A DNA stretch of 20,177 nucleotides from CAINVV01 sp964506325 (GTDB taxonomy: Bacteria; Bacteroidota; Bacteroidia; Bacteroidales; Prolixibacteraceae). Positions within the stretch are counted from its first letter, which is position 1. Every line of letters starts with the position of its first letter. The position numbers and the translations under genes were made by a program. The stretch spans positions 1 through 20,177 of the forward strand of contig CAZDLO010000060.1 of NCBI GenBank assembly GCA_964506325.1. Reading direction: 5' to 3'. The notes under the pieces were generated by a model that did no database searches, was not told where the DNA came from, and saw only the letters and a program-made list of their open reading frames with translations. Positions 7,782-14,649 of this stretch are shown here, piece by piece.

Positions 7782-8474
7782 ATGGAACGTGCGTATCTCG
7801 AAACATTATTTCTTTGCGGTGTTGCCCTGCTTATGCTGCTTGAGATCTATTACCTGCTGAATTTCGAGGCTGACCGAAAAATTCTGAATGAGCAAAAGAA
7901 GAAGCGTTTGTTTCTATTGCTGATGATCCTCGGTATCCAGGTTATTCCATTTTTTTATTGTTTTTCGATAGATTTTGGTCCGACTGATTATCATTTTTGG
8001 AAATGGCTCAGTTTTCCGGTCACCATTTGTTATTTATTTTTTGTCTGGCTTTTCGGGAAAGCATTGTTTGATCTGGGAAGATGGTGGTTGCCCGGACAAG
8101 AGCTGAAGGAGGATCTTGAACTTGTCAGATCAGGCACCTACCATTTTATTCGCCATCCCATGTACACTGCATTGCTGGGAATTTCTGTCTGCCAGGTTTT
8201 TATGATTCAGAACTGGATCGCCGGACCGGTTTCCATTTTTTTGGTTACTCCGTTCTGTTTTTACCAGATCAGACGGGAAGAGTACCTGCTGACAAAATTT
8301 TTCGGGGACGACTACCGGTTATACATGAGAAAAACCGGGATGCTATGGCCTAAAGAGGAAAAAATTCCCATCCTGGCAAAATTTTTTCGCCAGATGATGC
8401 ATTTAATGATTAATGGGGTGAAATATTTATGGCGGAAAGCGCGCCTTTACGTCGGATCAAAACCTTCAGCCTAG
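7782..8474 (+). CDS. Membrane methyltransferase of the isoprenylcysteine carboxyl methyltransferase (ICMT)/PEMT-like family
   Basis: 230 residues with about five hydrophobic segments, beginning at residues 6-26 (LFLCGVALLMLLEIYYLL). The family signature is in the second half: RSGTYHFIRHPMYTALLG, with R124-H125-P126-M127-Y128, then the R164-R165-E166-E167 region and the FGDDYRLYMRKT tail. In characterised members these residues bind S-adenosylmethionine and orient the substrate at the membrane. Prokaryotic members act on varied or unknown lipidic or protein substrates, so substrate and pathway are not predictable here. A good promoter lies upstream. The gene converges on clpS, and the two stop codons overlap in CTAG. 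A basic C-terminal extension of about 30 residues follows the family core. Confidence 0.82.
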   Translation: MERAYLETLFLCGVALLMLLEIYYLLNFEADRKILNEQKKKRLFLLLMILGIQVIPFFYCFSIDFGPTDYHFWKWLSFPVTICYLFFVWLFGKALFDLGRWWLPGQELKEDLELVRSGTYHFIRHPMYTALLGISVCQVFMIQNWIAGPVSIFLVTPFCFYQIRREEYLLTKFFGDDYRLYMRKTGMLWPKEEKIPILAKFFRQMMHLMINGVKYLWRKARLYVGSKPSA

Positions 8475-8767
8475 TGAATGGTAGCTTTCAGATCTCTCCC
8501 TGAAAGTGCTCGCCGCAAAGGAAGTAAATCTTTCTTTGCTCCTTTTTTGATGTCGCATTTTTCCTTGTAATGTACCAGGTAAGTGCATTGGATAGCCTGT
8601 ACACGATCCATTTTACATACCTCGACGAGGGCGTCTATAACATAGTTAAAAGTGTGATAATCATCATTATGTAAAACAAGAGTGTTTTCGCTCCCAGTGT
8701 TTTCAGCGTCCTTTTTTTTCTTTTTGACAGATTTTTCGGTATCCTGTTTCATCTTATCCGGTTGCAA
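8471..8767 (-). CDS. clpS: ATP-dependent Clp protease adaptor ClpS
   Basis: 98 residues. A charged, lysine-rich flexible N-terminus (residues 1-27) precedes the ClpS fold. The N-degron pocket is readable: Asn34-Asp35-Asp36, Thr39 and His66, in LVLHNDDYHTFNYV and YLVHYKEKC. ClpS binds ClpA or ClpC N-domains and delivers proteins carrying destabilising N-terminal residues to ClpP. The start could also be Met6 (8752). The gene is alone: on its right is a 111-bp gap to the SPOR-domain gene, which points the same way and is transcribed towards it. On its left it converges with the methyltransferase gene. No Clp ATPase gene is in the window. Confidence 0.9.
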   Translation of the reverse strand: MQPDKMKQDTEKSVKKKKKDAENTGSENTLVLHNDDYHTFNYVIDALVEVCKMDRVQAIQCTYLVHYKEKCDIKKGAKKDLLPLRRALSGRDLKATIH

Positions 8768-8841
8768 AATGAAAATAATATTTAAAGCTTGATTCGGTCT
8801 CGGATCTTTGAGACAGAATGCAAAATTCCTTTATTTACTTG

Positions 8842-8857
8842 TGCCACGCAGGTGGCA
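8842..8857. repeat. GC-rich hairpin between the SPOR-domain gene and clpS
   Basis: TGCCAC (8842-8847) and GTGGCA (8852-8857) are perfect complements around a 4-nt loop. It lies 22 bp past the SPOR-domain gene's stop in its direction of transcription. No U-run follows on the minus strand, so it is at best a weak or factor-dependent terminator. Confidence 0.35.
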
Positions 8858-8878
8858 TACCTTGCAAATTAAATAAAA

Positions 8879-10204
8879 TTATTTGCCTTCTGCAAGTTTA
8901 ATTGCTTCAGCAACAGGTATTCGCTCTCCGTTAAGATAGGCGACGACGAAAGCTCCCTTCATACCTTCCCGGATCAGCTGGTCTTTCATCTTGGCAGCAT
9001 CGGTATACACAGAGAAATTACCAACAGTATAAATGACATATTTTTTGGCGTCGGTATATTTGTCTGTCTTTCTCAATTTACTGATCTTGGCATAGGAAGA
9101 TTTAAAAGCCTGGGTTAGTACACCGTTTTTAAATGCACCAATCTGAACTTTGAAAAGCAGGTTTTCAACCCGTGTAGTTTTAGCGACGGCTTGAACCCGT
9201 GCGATATCCGGGTTAGGGACAGTATCAGTCGCGGATTCAGGAACTGTCAGCTCAATTTCAGGTTTCACCGCGTTCTTTTTCTCCTCATTCAGTTTGTTCT
9301 CCCTGTCAGATATGGCCTGGTGGTATGCCTGGGCGGCTTTCTTTCCCTCTTTTTCCCAGAAAGCTGATTCTTTGACCCTGGATTGGTCCAGGAATTTCTC
9401 CCGGTCACGCATGAGCTGGTAGGATTTCTGTTCACAGTCAACTATTTGCTGAACCAATCCCAGCCTGGTTTCTACCCTTGCAATACGATCATGTTCTTTT
9501 CGCAGTGAATCAGTCAGGGTAACCAGTGAATCATTTTTTCCCGTGCAGATCCAGGCTTTGGTAAACAATACTTTGCTTGCTTCACTTTTGAAATCATCGA
9601 TGGTATGGTAGGCCATGATATCATCGACCTGGAAATTGAACCTCGCCTTTTTGAGTGCATCAGGTACAGGGAAGATCTTTTCGTCAATTTGGGGTGGTGG
9701 CTTTAAAAGGGTGTCACCGAACAGTGTTTTGTCTGCAGCCTGTTGAGGCTTGAAAGGATTTTTCTTTTGTTGGCACAGGTCGACATAATAATCGAACCTG
9801 AGTGATTTTTTTTCCTGTTTACTTCCAAGCTTGGCATACCGTTCATAAAAATCGCTGGCCTCCTGCCATTCTCCCAATGCATGGAAATAATTTCCAAGGT
9901 AAAAATTGGAGTTTGCCGGTGTTTTGTCCACTACTGAATTGAGCAGGGCTTCCTTTGCCGCTGTTTCAAAAATGTTGTTTTTGATCAGGCAGACGCCGTA
10001 ATAATAGTTGTACATGGCATTGTCCGGATAGCTTTGAGCCAGTTTGGCAAAAACAGGGAGCGCTTTTTCGTAATTGCCCTGCTGAAAATAATCAATACCC
10101 AGCGTCTCTTTCCCAACAGCCTGTTGTCCCCGGGCAGGATTAAACGAGAGGCAGAGAAACAGAAACAGGAAAAATTGGGTTCTCAAAAGAAAAAGTCTGT
10201 TCAT
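8879..10204 (-). CDS. Secreted TPR and SPOR-domain protein
   Basis: 441 residues. The signal peptide (hydrophobic FFLFLFLCLSF, cleavage near RGQ, residues 25-27) indicates export. Residues about 35-140 form TPR-type helices (YFQQGNYEKALPVFAKLAQ, then FYLGNYFHALGEWQEASDFY). Residues about 215-320 are charged and helical, with possible coiled coil. A SPOR domain occupies about 349-432, beginning FKVQIGAF and ending with a GAFVVAYLNG strand. SPOR domains bind peptidoglycan strands lacking stem peptides, typically at division sites, so this protein probably works at the cell wall; its partners are unknown. It is divergent from bcp across a 151-bp spacer with inverted repeats. Length and reading frame look intact. 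Confidence 0.86.
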   Translation of the reverse strand: MNRLFLLRTQFFLFLFLCLSFNPARGQQAVGKETLGIDYFQQGNYEKALPVFAKLAQSYPDNAMYNYYYGVCLIKNNIFETAAKEALLNSVVDKTPANSNFYLGNYFHALGEWQEASDFYERYAKLGSKQEKKSLRFDYYVDLCQQKKNPFKPQQAADKTLFGDTLLKPPPQIDEKIFPVPDALKKARFNFQVDDIMAYHTIDDFKSEASKVLFTKAWICTGKNDSLVTLTDSLRKEHDRIARVETRLGLVQQIVDCEQKSYQLMRDREKFLDQSRVKESAFWEKEGKKAAQAYHQAISDRENKLNEEKKNAVKPEIELTVPESATDTVPNPDIARVQAVAKTTRVENLLFKVQIGAFKNGVLTQAFKSSYAKISKLRKTDKYTDAKKYVIYTVGNFSVYTDAAKMKDQLIREGMKGAFVVAYLNGERIPVAEAIKLAEGK

Positions 10205-10227
10205 GGTATTTTATCAGTACAAAATCG

Positions 10228-10266
10228 GGGTTAAAAATACTAATTTAACCCAATAGATATTTGGGT
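10228..10266. repeat. Two overlapping inverted repeats in a divergent promoter region
   Basis: GGGTTAAA (10228-10235) pairs with TTTAACCC (10244-10251), 8-bp arms and 8-bp spacer. ACCCAA (10248-10253) pairs with TTGGGT (10261-10266), 6-bp arms. The two share the ACCC at 10248-10251, so as RNA only one could form. They start 24 bp upstream of the SPOR-domain gene's ATG and end 55 bp before the bcp -7 element. Function unassigned; possible operator. Confidence 0.4.
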
Positions 10267-10320
10267 GAAGATTAATTGAATTTTTACCCTTTCTAATTTC
10301 GGAAAGTGGCAGGATTCACC

Positions 10321-10328
10321 TAAATTTG
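10321..10328 (+). promoter_or_regulatory. -7 promoter element for bcp-recA
   Basis: TAAATTTG exactly matches the Bacteroidota -7 consensus TAnnTTTG and lies 27 bp before the bcp ATG (10356), giving a leader near 20 nt. A clear TTG -33 element is not apparent. It would drive bcp and, across a 13-bp gap, recA. Confidence 0.5.
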
Positions 10329-10355
10329 TAACGTATACATTAATAGAATCTAAAA

Positions 10356-10820
10356 ATGGCAAATTTGGCAGAAGGTCTTGCCGCTCCTGCATTTGAGGGG
10401 CTGGATCAGGACGGGAACAAAGTCTCTCTGAGCGATTTTAAAGGGAAGAAACTGATCCTTTATTTTTATCCAAAGGACAATACGCCAGGTTGCACAGCGG
10501 AATCTTGTGATCTGAGCGAAAATTATGATTACTGGCTTTCAAAAGGATTTGAAATTGTCGGCGTAAGTCCGGACAGCGCACCATCCCACAAGAAATTCAT
10601 AGAGAAATATGGGTTGAAATTTAAATTGCTGGCAGATACTGAGAAGAAAATTCTTCAGGATTACGGTGCCTGGGGTGAGAAGGTTAATTACGGAAAAACT
10701 TACATGGGAGTTATCAGGACTACATTTGTTATCAATGAAAATGGACTGATAGATAAAATCTTTACAAAAGTGGATACCAAAAAGCATACAGAACAAATAA
10801 TCAAAGAGATAAAAATTTAA
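10356..10820 (+). CDS. bcp: Thioredoxin-dependent thiol peroxidase (peroxiredoxin Q/BCP)
   Basis: 154 residues, a normal length for the family. It reduces hydrogen peroxide and organic hydroperoxides using electrons from thioredoxin. The active-site segment is readable as Pro39-K-D-N-Thr43-P-G-Cys46, the peroxidatic cysteine in its PxxxTxxC motif. Cys51 follows five residues later as the resolving cysteine of the intramolecular (atypical 2-Cys) type. The later segment VIRTTFVINENGLI is the conserved strand carrying the active-site Arg. There is no signal peptide, so it is cytoplasmic. A promoter element lies just upstream and recA begins 13 bp after the stop, so the two are likely co-transcribed and may share stress expression. 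Confidence 0.95.
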   Translation: MANLAEGLAAPAFEGLDQDGNKVSLSDFKGKKLILYFYPKDNTPGCTAESCDLSENYDYWLSKGFEIVGVSPDSAPSHKKFIEKYGLKFKLLADTEKKILQDYGAWGEKVNYGKTYMGVIRTTFVINENGLIDKIFTKVDTKKHTEQIIKEIKI

Positions 10821-10833
10821 TCAAACCTGTACA

Positions 10834-11868
10834 ATGGCAAAAGAAGAACCAAAGGCTGCAGCAGCCGATAAAGCAGTGAACCTTGAAAGACTCAAGGCTT
10901 TGCAGCTGACAATTGAGAAGATTGAGAAAAGCTACGGCAAAGGGTCGATCATGCGCCTGGGAGACAAACCGGTCGATGATGTTGCAGCTATCAGTTCCGG
11001 CTCGATTGCGCTGGATCTGGCACTTGGGATTGGCGGATACCCCAAAGGCAGGGTGATTGAGATTTTCGGGCCTGAATCTTCCGGAAAAACAACCCTGGCC
11101 ATTCATGCCATTGCAGAATCGCAAAAGCTTGGCGGGATCGCAGCCATTATTGATGCCGAGCACGCATTCGACCCCTCCTATGCAACAAAACTTGGTGTCA
11201 ATATCAACGAGTTGCTTATATCACAGCCTGACAACGGGGAGCAGGCACTTGAAATTGCAGACAACCTGATTCGTTCAGGAGCTATTGATATCATCGTTAT
11301 TGATTCTGTGGCAGCCCTGACACCCAAGGCTGAAATTGAAGGCGAGATGGGAGATTCAAAAATGGGACTGCAGGCAAGGCTTATGTCTCAGGCACTCAGG
11401 AAATTGACAGCCAATATCAGCAAAACCAAGACTTGTTGCATTTTCATCAACCAGTTGCGTGAAAAAATCGGGGTGATGTTTGGTAATCCTGAAACGACAA
11501 CGGGAGGTAATGCCCTTAAGTTTTACGCTTCGGTGAGGCTGGATATACGCAAGATTGGTCAGTTGAAGGATGGGGAAGAGGTACAGGGAAATCATACCCG
11601 GGTCAAAGTTGTCAAAAATAAAATCGCCCCGCCTTTCCGCAAAGCTGAATTTGACATCATCTTCGGGGAAGGAATTTCAAAGATCGGTGAGATCATTGAT
11701 CTTGGAGTCGAATTGAATATTATCAAGAAAAGCGGTTCCTGGTTCAGCTACGGAGAGACCAAAATTGGACAGGGGCGTGATTCTGTCAAGGCACTCCTGA
11801 AGGATAACCCGGAATTGGCAGAAGAGATTGAAAAGAAGATAATTAGCAATTACTCACCCTCACTTTAG
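10834..11868 (+). CDS. recA: Recombinase RecA
   Basis: 344 residues, the usual RecA length. It forms ATP-dependent filaments on single-stranded DNA for homologous recombination and repair. Walker A is GPESSGKTT at residues 79-87 (Lys85). Walker B is IDIIVIDSVAAL with Asp157. The MGLQARLMSQALRKLT and FINQLREKIGVMFGNPETTTGGNALKFYAS segments (the latter split here only in description, L2 region about residues 205-230) are classical. The C-terminus is short and not strongly acidic. It follows bcp by 13 bp and probably shares its promoter. I saw no LexA-type SOS box, although the relevant consensus in this phylum is not well defined. Transcription probably ends at the intrinsic terminator 115 bp downstream. 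Confidence 0.98.
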   Translation: MAKEEPKAAAADKAVNLERLKALQLTIEKIEKSYGKGSIMRLGDKPVDDVAAISSGSIALDLALGIGGYPKGRVIEIFGPESSGKTTLAIHAIAESQKLGGIAAIIDAEHAFDPSYATKLGVNINELLISQPDNGEQALEIADNLIRSGAIDIIVIDSVAALTPKAEIEGEMGDSKMGLQARLMSQALRKLTANISKTKTCCIFINQLREKIGVMFGNPETTTGGNALKFYASVRLDIRKIGQLKDGEEVQGNHTRVKVVKNKIAPPFRKAEFDIIFGEGISKIGEIIDLGVELNIIKKSGSWFSYGETKIGQGRDSVKALLKDNPELAEEIEKKIISNYSPSL

Positions 11869-11956
11869 ATATGAATAATTGTGAAGCCCTCACAGGCCAA
11901 TGAGCATCAAATATGATGGATATATACCGGAGGGTTCCATGCTGCCATAGAAAAAG

Positions 11957-11979
11957 GATTATTTGCGTATGAAATAATC
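11957..11979 (+). repeat. Hairpin immediately upstream of the recA-thrA terminator
   Basis: GATTATTT (11957-11964) and AAATAATC (11972-11979) are perfect 8-bp complements around the 7-nt loop GCGTATG. Only 3 bp separate it from the terminator stem. A 19-codon ORF (ATG 11913, TGA 11970-11972) ends inside it, with two adjacent Ile codons in its left arm. It could belong to a thrA leader or to the recA 3' end. Confidence 0.45.
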
Positions 11980-11982
11980 ACT

Positions 11983-12021
11983 AAATCTGAACCTAAATAT
12001 TTTTGGTTCAGATTTTTTTTT
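11983..12021 (+). terminator. Strong intrinsic (rho-independent) terminator between recA and thrA
   Basis: An 11-bp perfect stem, AAATCTGAACC (11983-11993) with GGTTCAGATTT (12005-12015), is followed by an unbroken T run to 12021. The 11-nt loop can add AAA/TTT pairs. It points in the plus direction, 115 bp after the recA stop and 46 bp before the likely thrA ATG. It most simply ends bcp-recA transcription but could instead be an attenuator within a thrA leader. Confidence 0.85.
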
Positions 12022-12066
12022 GACATTTGCGGTTGGACTGAAGTGATAAATTATAATTGGAATCCC

Positions 12067-14493
12067 ATGAAGGTGATAAAATTTGGAGGAACATCCGTTG
12101 GTTCCGTAGAAAATGTAAAAAAAATAGACGAAATAGTACGGAATCAGAATTCAGACCTGATCGTTGTCGTCAGTGCAGTGGGTGGTGTCACTGACATGTT
12201 GCTGGCTGCTGCCAATGCAGGTGCACGCGGAGGTGAAGTCTCCAATTATCTGAATGATATTAAACTCCGGCACGATAACATGCTGGCCGGATTGTTTGAT
12301 GAAATGACAATCGCGGATGTGAATGAAAAGATGAAGGTCATCTTTGAGGAGCTTGAGAAAATACTTCAGGGCATCAGGCTTATTGGAGAGCTTACACCTA
12401 AAACACTTGATAAGGTACTGGGATTTGGAGAGAGGTTATCCTCCCTTTTTATCTCCCGCTTTCTCGGAGCCGAATTGCTGGACAGTGCAGCATTGATTTG
12501 TACCGACAAATCGTTTGGCAAGGGAAAAGTTGATTTCAAGGTAACCTATTCTAATATTACTGAAGCCTGTTCCGGCTTAAAAAAGGTTGCTGTTGCTCCT
12601 GGATTTATCTCATCAGCTCCGGATGGTACTGCAACGACGTTAGGCAGGGGTGGGTCAGACTATACCGCCGCGCTTTTCGCAGCAGCTCTGAATGCTGAGA
12701 AACTTGAGATATGGACCGATGTGGATGGTTTCATGACGGCTGATCCCAGGGTGATCAGCAAGGCTTATACCATCCCTCAGCTAACTTACAGTGAGGCTCT
12801 AGAATTGTCCCATTTTGGGGCTAAAGTCATTTATCCTCCAACAATACTCCCGGTTTACCAGAAGTCGATTCCTGTTCAGATAAAGAATACAATGAATCCT
12901 TCTGCGGAGGGCACTATCATCGGAACTGCTGACAATCGCGGGGCGGAACAACCAATCAAGGGGATTTCCTCCATTGACGGAATCTCCCTCTTCACAGTTC
13001 AGGGGCTTGGGATGGTTGGGGTAACAGGAATTGCCATGAGGCTTTTCGGGGCTTTGGCAAAGGAGGATATCAACGTGATTCTCATTTCACAGGCTTCCTC
13101 CGAGAACTCCATCAGTTTTGCAATCGACTCCACCAGGGGAAAAGCTGCTGAAGCTGCCATCATGGGGGAGTTCGACAGGGAAATTTATTCCGGACTTATC
13201 AACAAAATAGCAAGTGAAGAGGATCTTTGCATCGTTGCTATCGTTGGAGAGAATATGAAGCATTCGGCCGGTATTGCCGGTAAATTGTTTCACACCATCG
13301 GTAAAAATGGTATCAATGTTGTTGCCATAGCACAGGGAGCATCTGAGCAGAATATTTCATGGGTTGTAAAAAAATCTGATCTGCGCAAAACCCTCAATGT
13401 TGTGCATGAATCATTTTTCCTCTCTCCATTTATTGAGCTGAATATTTTCCTGGTTGGCATTGGTACAGTAGGAAGAGACCTGATTGTGCAAATCAGCCGT
13501 CAGCAGGCCAAGCTACAGAAGGAGCACCGTTTGAAGCTGCGTATCTGCGGAGTGGCTAATTCACGGAAGATGATTTTCAACCGTGAAGGATTTGACCCGT
13601 CGGAAATTCAGGTGCACCTTTCCGCCGAAAATGCCGAGAAATCTGTTATGAACAGTTTTTGTGAGCAAATGGTGGCGATGAACATGTTCAATTCTGTCTT
13701 TGTGGATTGCACAGCCGACAAGAATGTTGCCGACCACTACCATACCATACTGAACAACTATATTTCAATTGTGGCAGCCAATAAAGTTGCTGCTTCTTCC
13801 GACTACCTGGCGTACAGGGAGTTGAAAGAGCTTGCTGCCAAACACAGTGTGAAATATCTCTTTGAAACCAATGTAGGGGCCGGGCTCCCGCTGATTTCCA
13901 CCATCAATGACCTGATGAGGTCAGGCGATCGAATCGTCAGGATTGAAGCAGTTCTTTCCGGTACTCTTAACTATATTTTCAATACGCTGAGCTCTGAAAT
14001 ACCGCTCAGCAAGGCCATCCGCATGTCGAAAGAAAAGGGTTTCTCCGAACCTGATCCTAGAATAGACCTCAGTGGTGTTGATGTGGTAAGAAAACTTGTG
14101 ATCCTCGGACGGGAATCGGGTTATAAGCTTAGCCAGGAGGATGTTGTGCAAAAACGTTTTATCCCTGATAAATATTTCAGTTCAACCCTGGAAGATTTTT
14201 GGAGAGATATTCATGAGATGGACCCGTATTTTGAAACTGAAAGGATAAAGCTGGAGCAGGAAAAGAAAAAATGGAGGTTTGTCGGCCTGATGGAGGAGGG
14301 CAAGGCTTCAGTTTCATTGCAGGCTGTTGGTCCTGGACATCCGTTCTATGATCTGGAAGGAAGCAACAACATCGTACTCCTCACAACTGAACGGTACAAT
14401 GAATCACCTATGCTGATAAAGGGTTATGGAGCTGGTGCTGCAGTAACCGCAGCGGGTGTGTTTGCCGACCTGATCAAGGTGGCAAACATCTGA
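12067..14493 (+). CDS. thrA: Bifunctional aspartokinase / homoserine dehydrogenase
   Basis: 808 residues from the ATG at 12067. An in-frame upstream start (12043) adds eight residues before the conserved MKVIKFGGTSVGS, so I reject it. Aspartokinase comes first: KFGGTSVG at residues 5-12, GRGGSD at 193-198 and ELSHFGAKVIYPPT. Regulatory ACT domains follow at about 310-460, suggesting feedback control by threonine. Homoserine dehydrogenase follows, with Rossmann motif GIGTVG (464-469), AANK (Lys573), and catalytic Glu661, Asp667, Asp672 and Lys676, spaced as in characterised enzymes. It phosphorylates aspartate and reduces aspartate semialdehyde to homoserine, the first and third steps of threonine synthesis. 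It heads an operon with the homoserine kinase candidate and thrC. A terminator lies just upstream, so it needs its own promoter or readthrough; I see only weak motif matches. Confidence 0.97.
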   Translation: MKVIKFGGTSVGSVENVKKIDEIVRNQNSDLIVVVSAVGGVTDMLLAAANAGARGGEVSNYLNDIKLRHDNMLAGLFDEMTIADVNEKMKVIFEELEKILQGIRLIGELTPKTLDKVLGFGERLSSLFISRFLGAELLDSAALICTDKSFGKGKVDFKVTYSNITEACSGLKKVAVAPGFISSAPDGTATTLGRGGSDYTAALFAAALNAEKLEIWTDVDGFMTADPRVISKAYTIPQLTYSEALELSHFGAKVIYPPTILPVYQKSIPVQIKNTMNPSAEGTIIGTADNRGAEQPIKGISSIDGISLFTVQGLGMVGVTGIAMRLFGALAKEDINVILISQASSENSISFAIDSTRGKAAEAAIMGEFDREIYSGLINKIASEEDLCIVAIVGENMKHSAGIAGKLFHTIGKNGINVVAIAQGASEQNISWVVKKSDLRKTLNVVHESFFLSPFIELNIFLVGIGTVGRDLIVQISRQQAKLQKEHRLKLRICGVANSRKMIFNREGFDPSEIQVHLSAENAEKSVMNSFCEQMVAMNMFNSVFVDCTADKNVADHYHTILNNYISIVAANKVAASSDYLAYRELKELAAKHSVKYLFETNVGAGLPLISTINDLMRSGDRIVRIEAVLSGTLNYIFNTLSSEIPLSKAIRMSKEKGFSEPDPRIDLSGVDVVRKLVILGRESGYKLSQEDVVQKRFIPDKYFSSTLEDFWRDIHEMDPYFETERIKLEQEKKKWRFVGLMEEGKASVSLQAVGPGHPFYDLEGSNNIVLLTTERYNESPMLIKGYGAGAAVTAAGVFADLIKVANI

Positions 14494-14543
14494 TCCGGGT
14501 GTGGACTCTTTGGATGACACGGATGTCTTGTGAACGGAATGCT

Positions 14544-14607
14544 GTGGCAAGGATAAGCCACCGGGGATTTCCCCCATTTCGCCTTTCACTTTAACCTTTG
14601 TCCTTGC
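14544..14607 (+). repeat. Stacked inverted repeats in the thrA-kinase spacer
   Basis: GTGGC (14544-14548) pairs with GCCAC (14557-14561), and GGGG (14563-14566) with CCCC (14571-14574). GCAAGGA (14547-14553) can alternatively pair with TCCTTGC (14601-14607), which would disrupt the first hairpin. No U-run follows, so this is not a standard terminator. The 156-bp spacer is long for an operon and may be structured leader RNA or processing signal. Unproven. Confidence 0.35.
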
Positions 14608-14649
14608 TATTCGTAGAAGGAGAAGAAAAACTAAAAGCAGGTATCAAGC

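Noticed and set aside
12043..12066. Upstream in-frame start for thrA
   Set aside because: The extra eight residues precede the conserved MKVIKFGGTS start of aspartokinases, and the upstream start lies only 21 bp past the terminator T-run.
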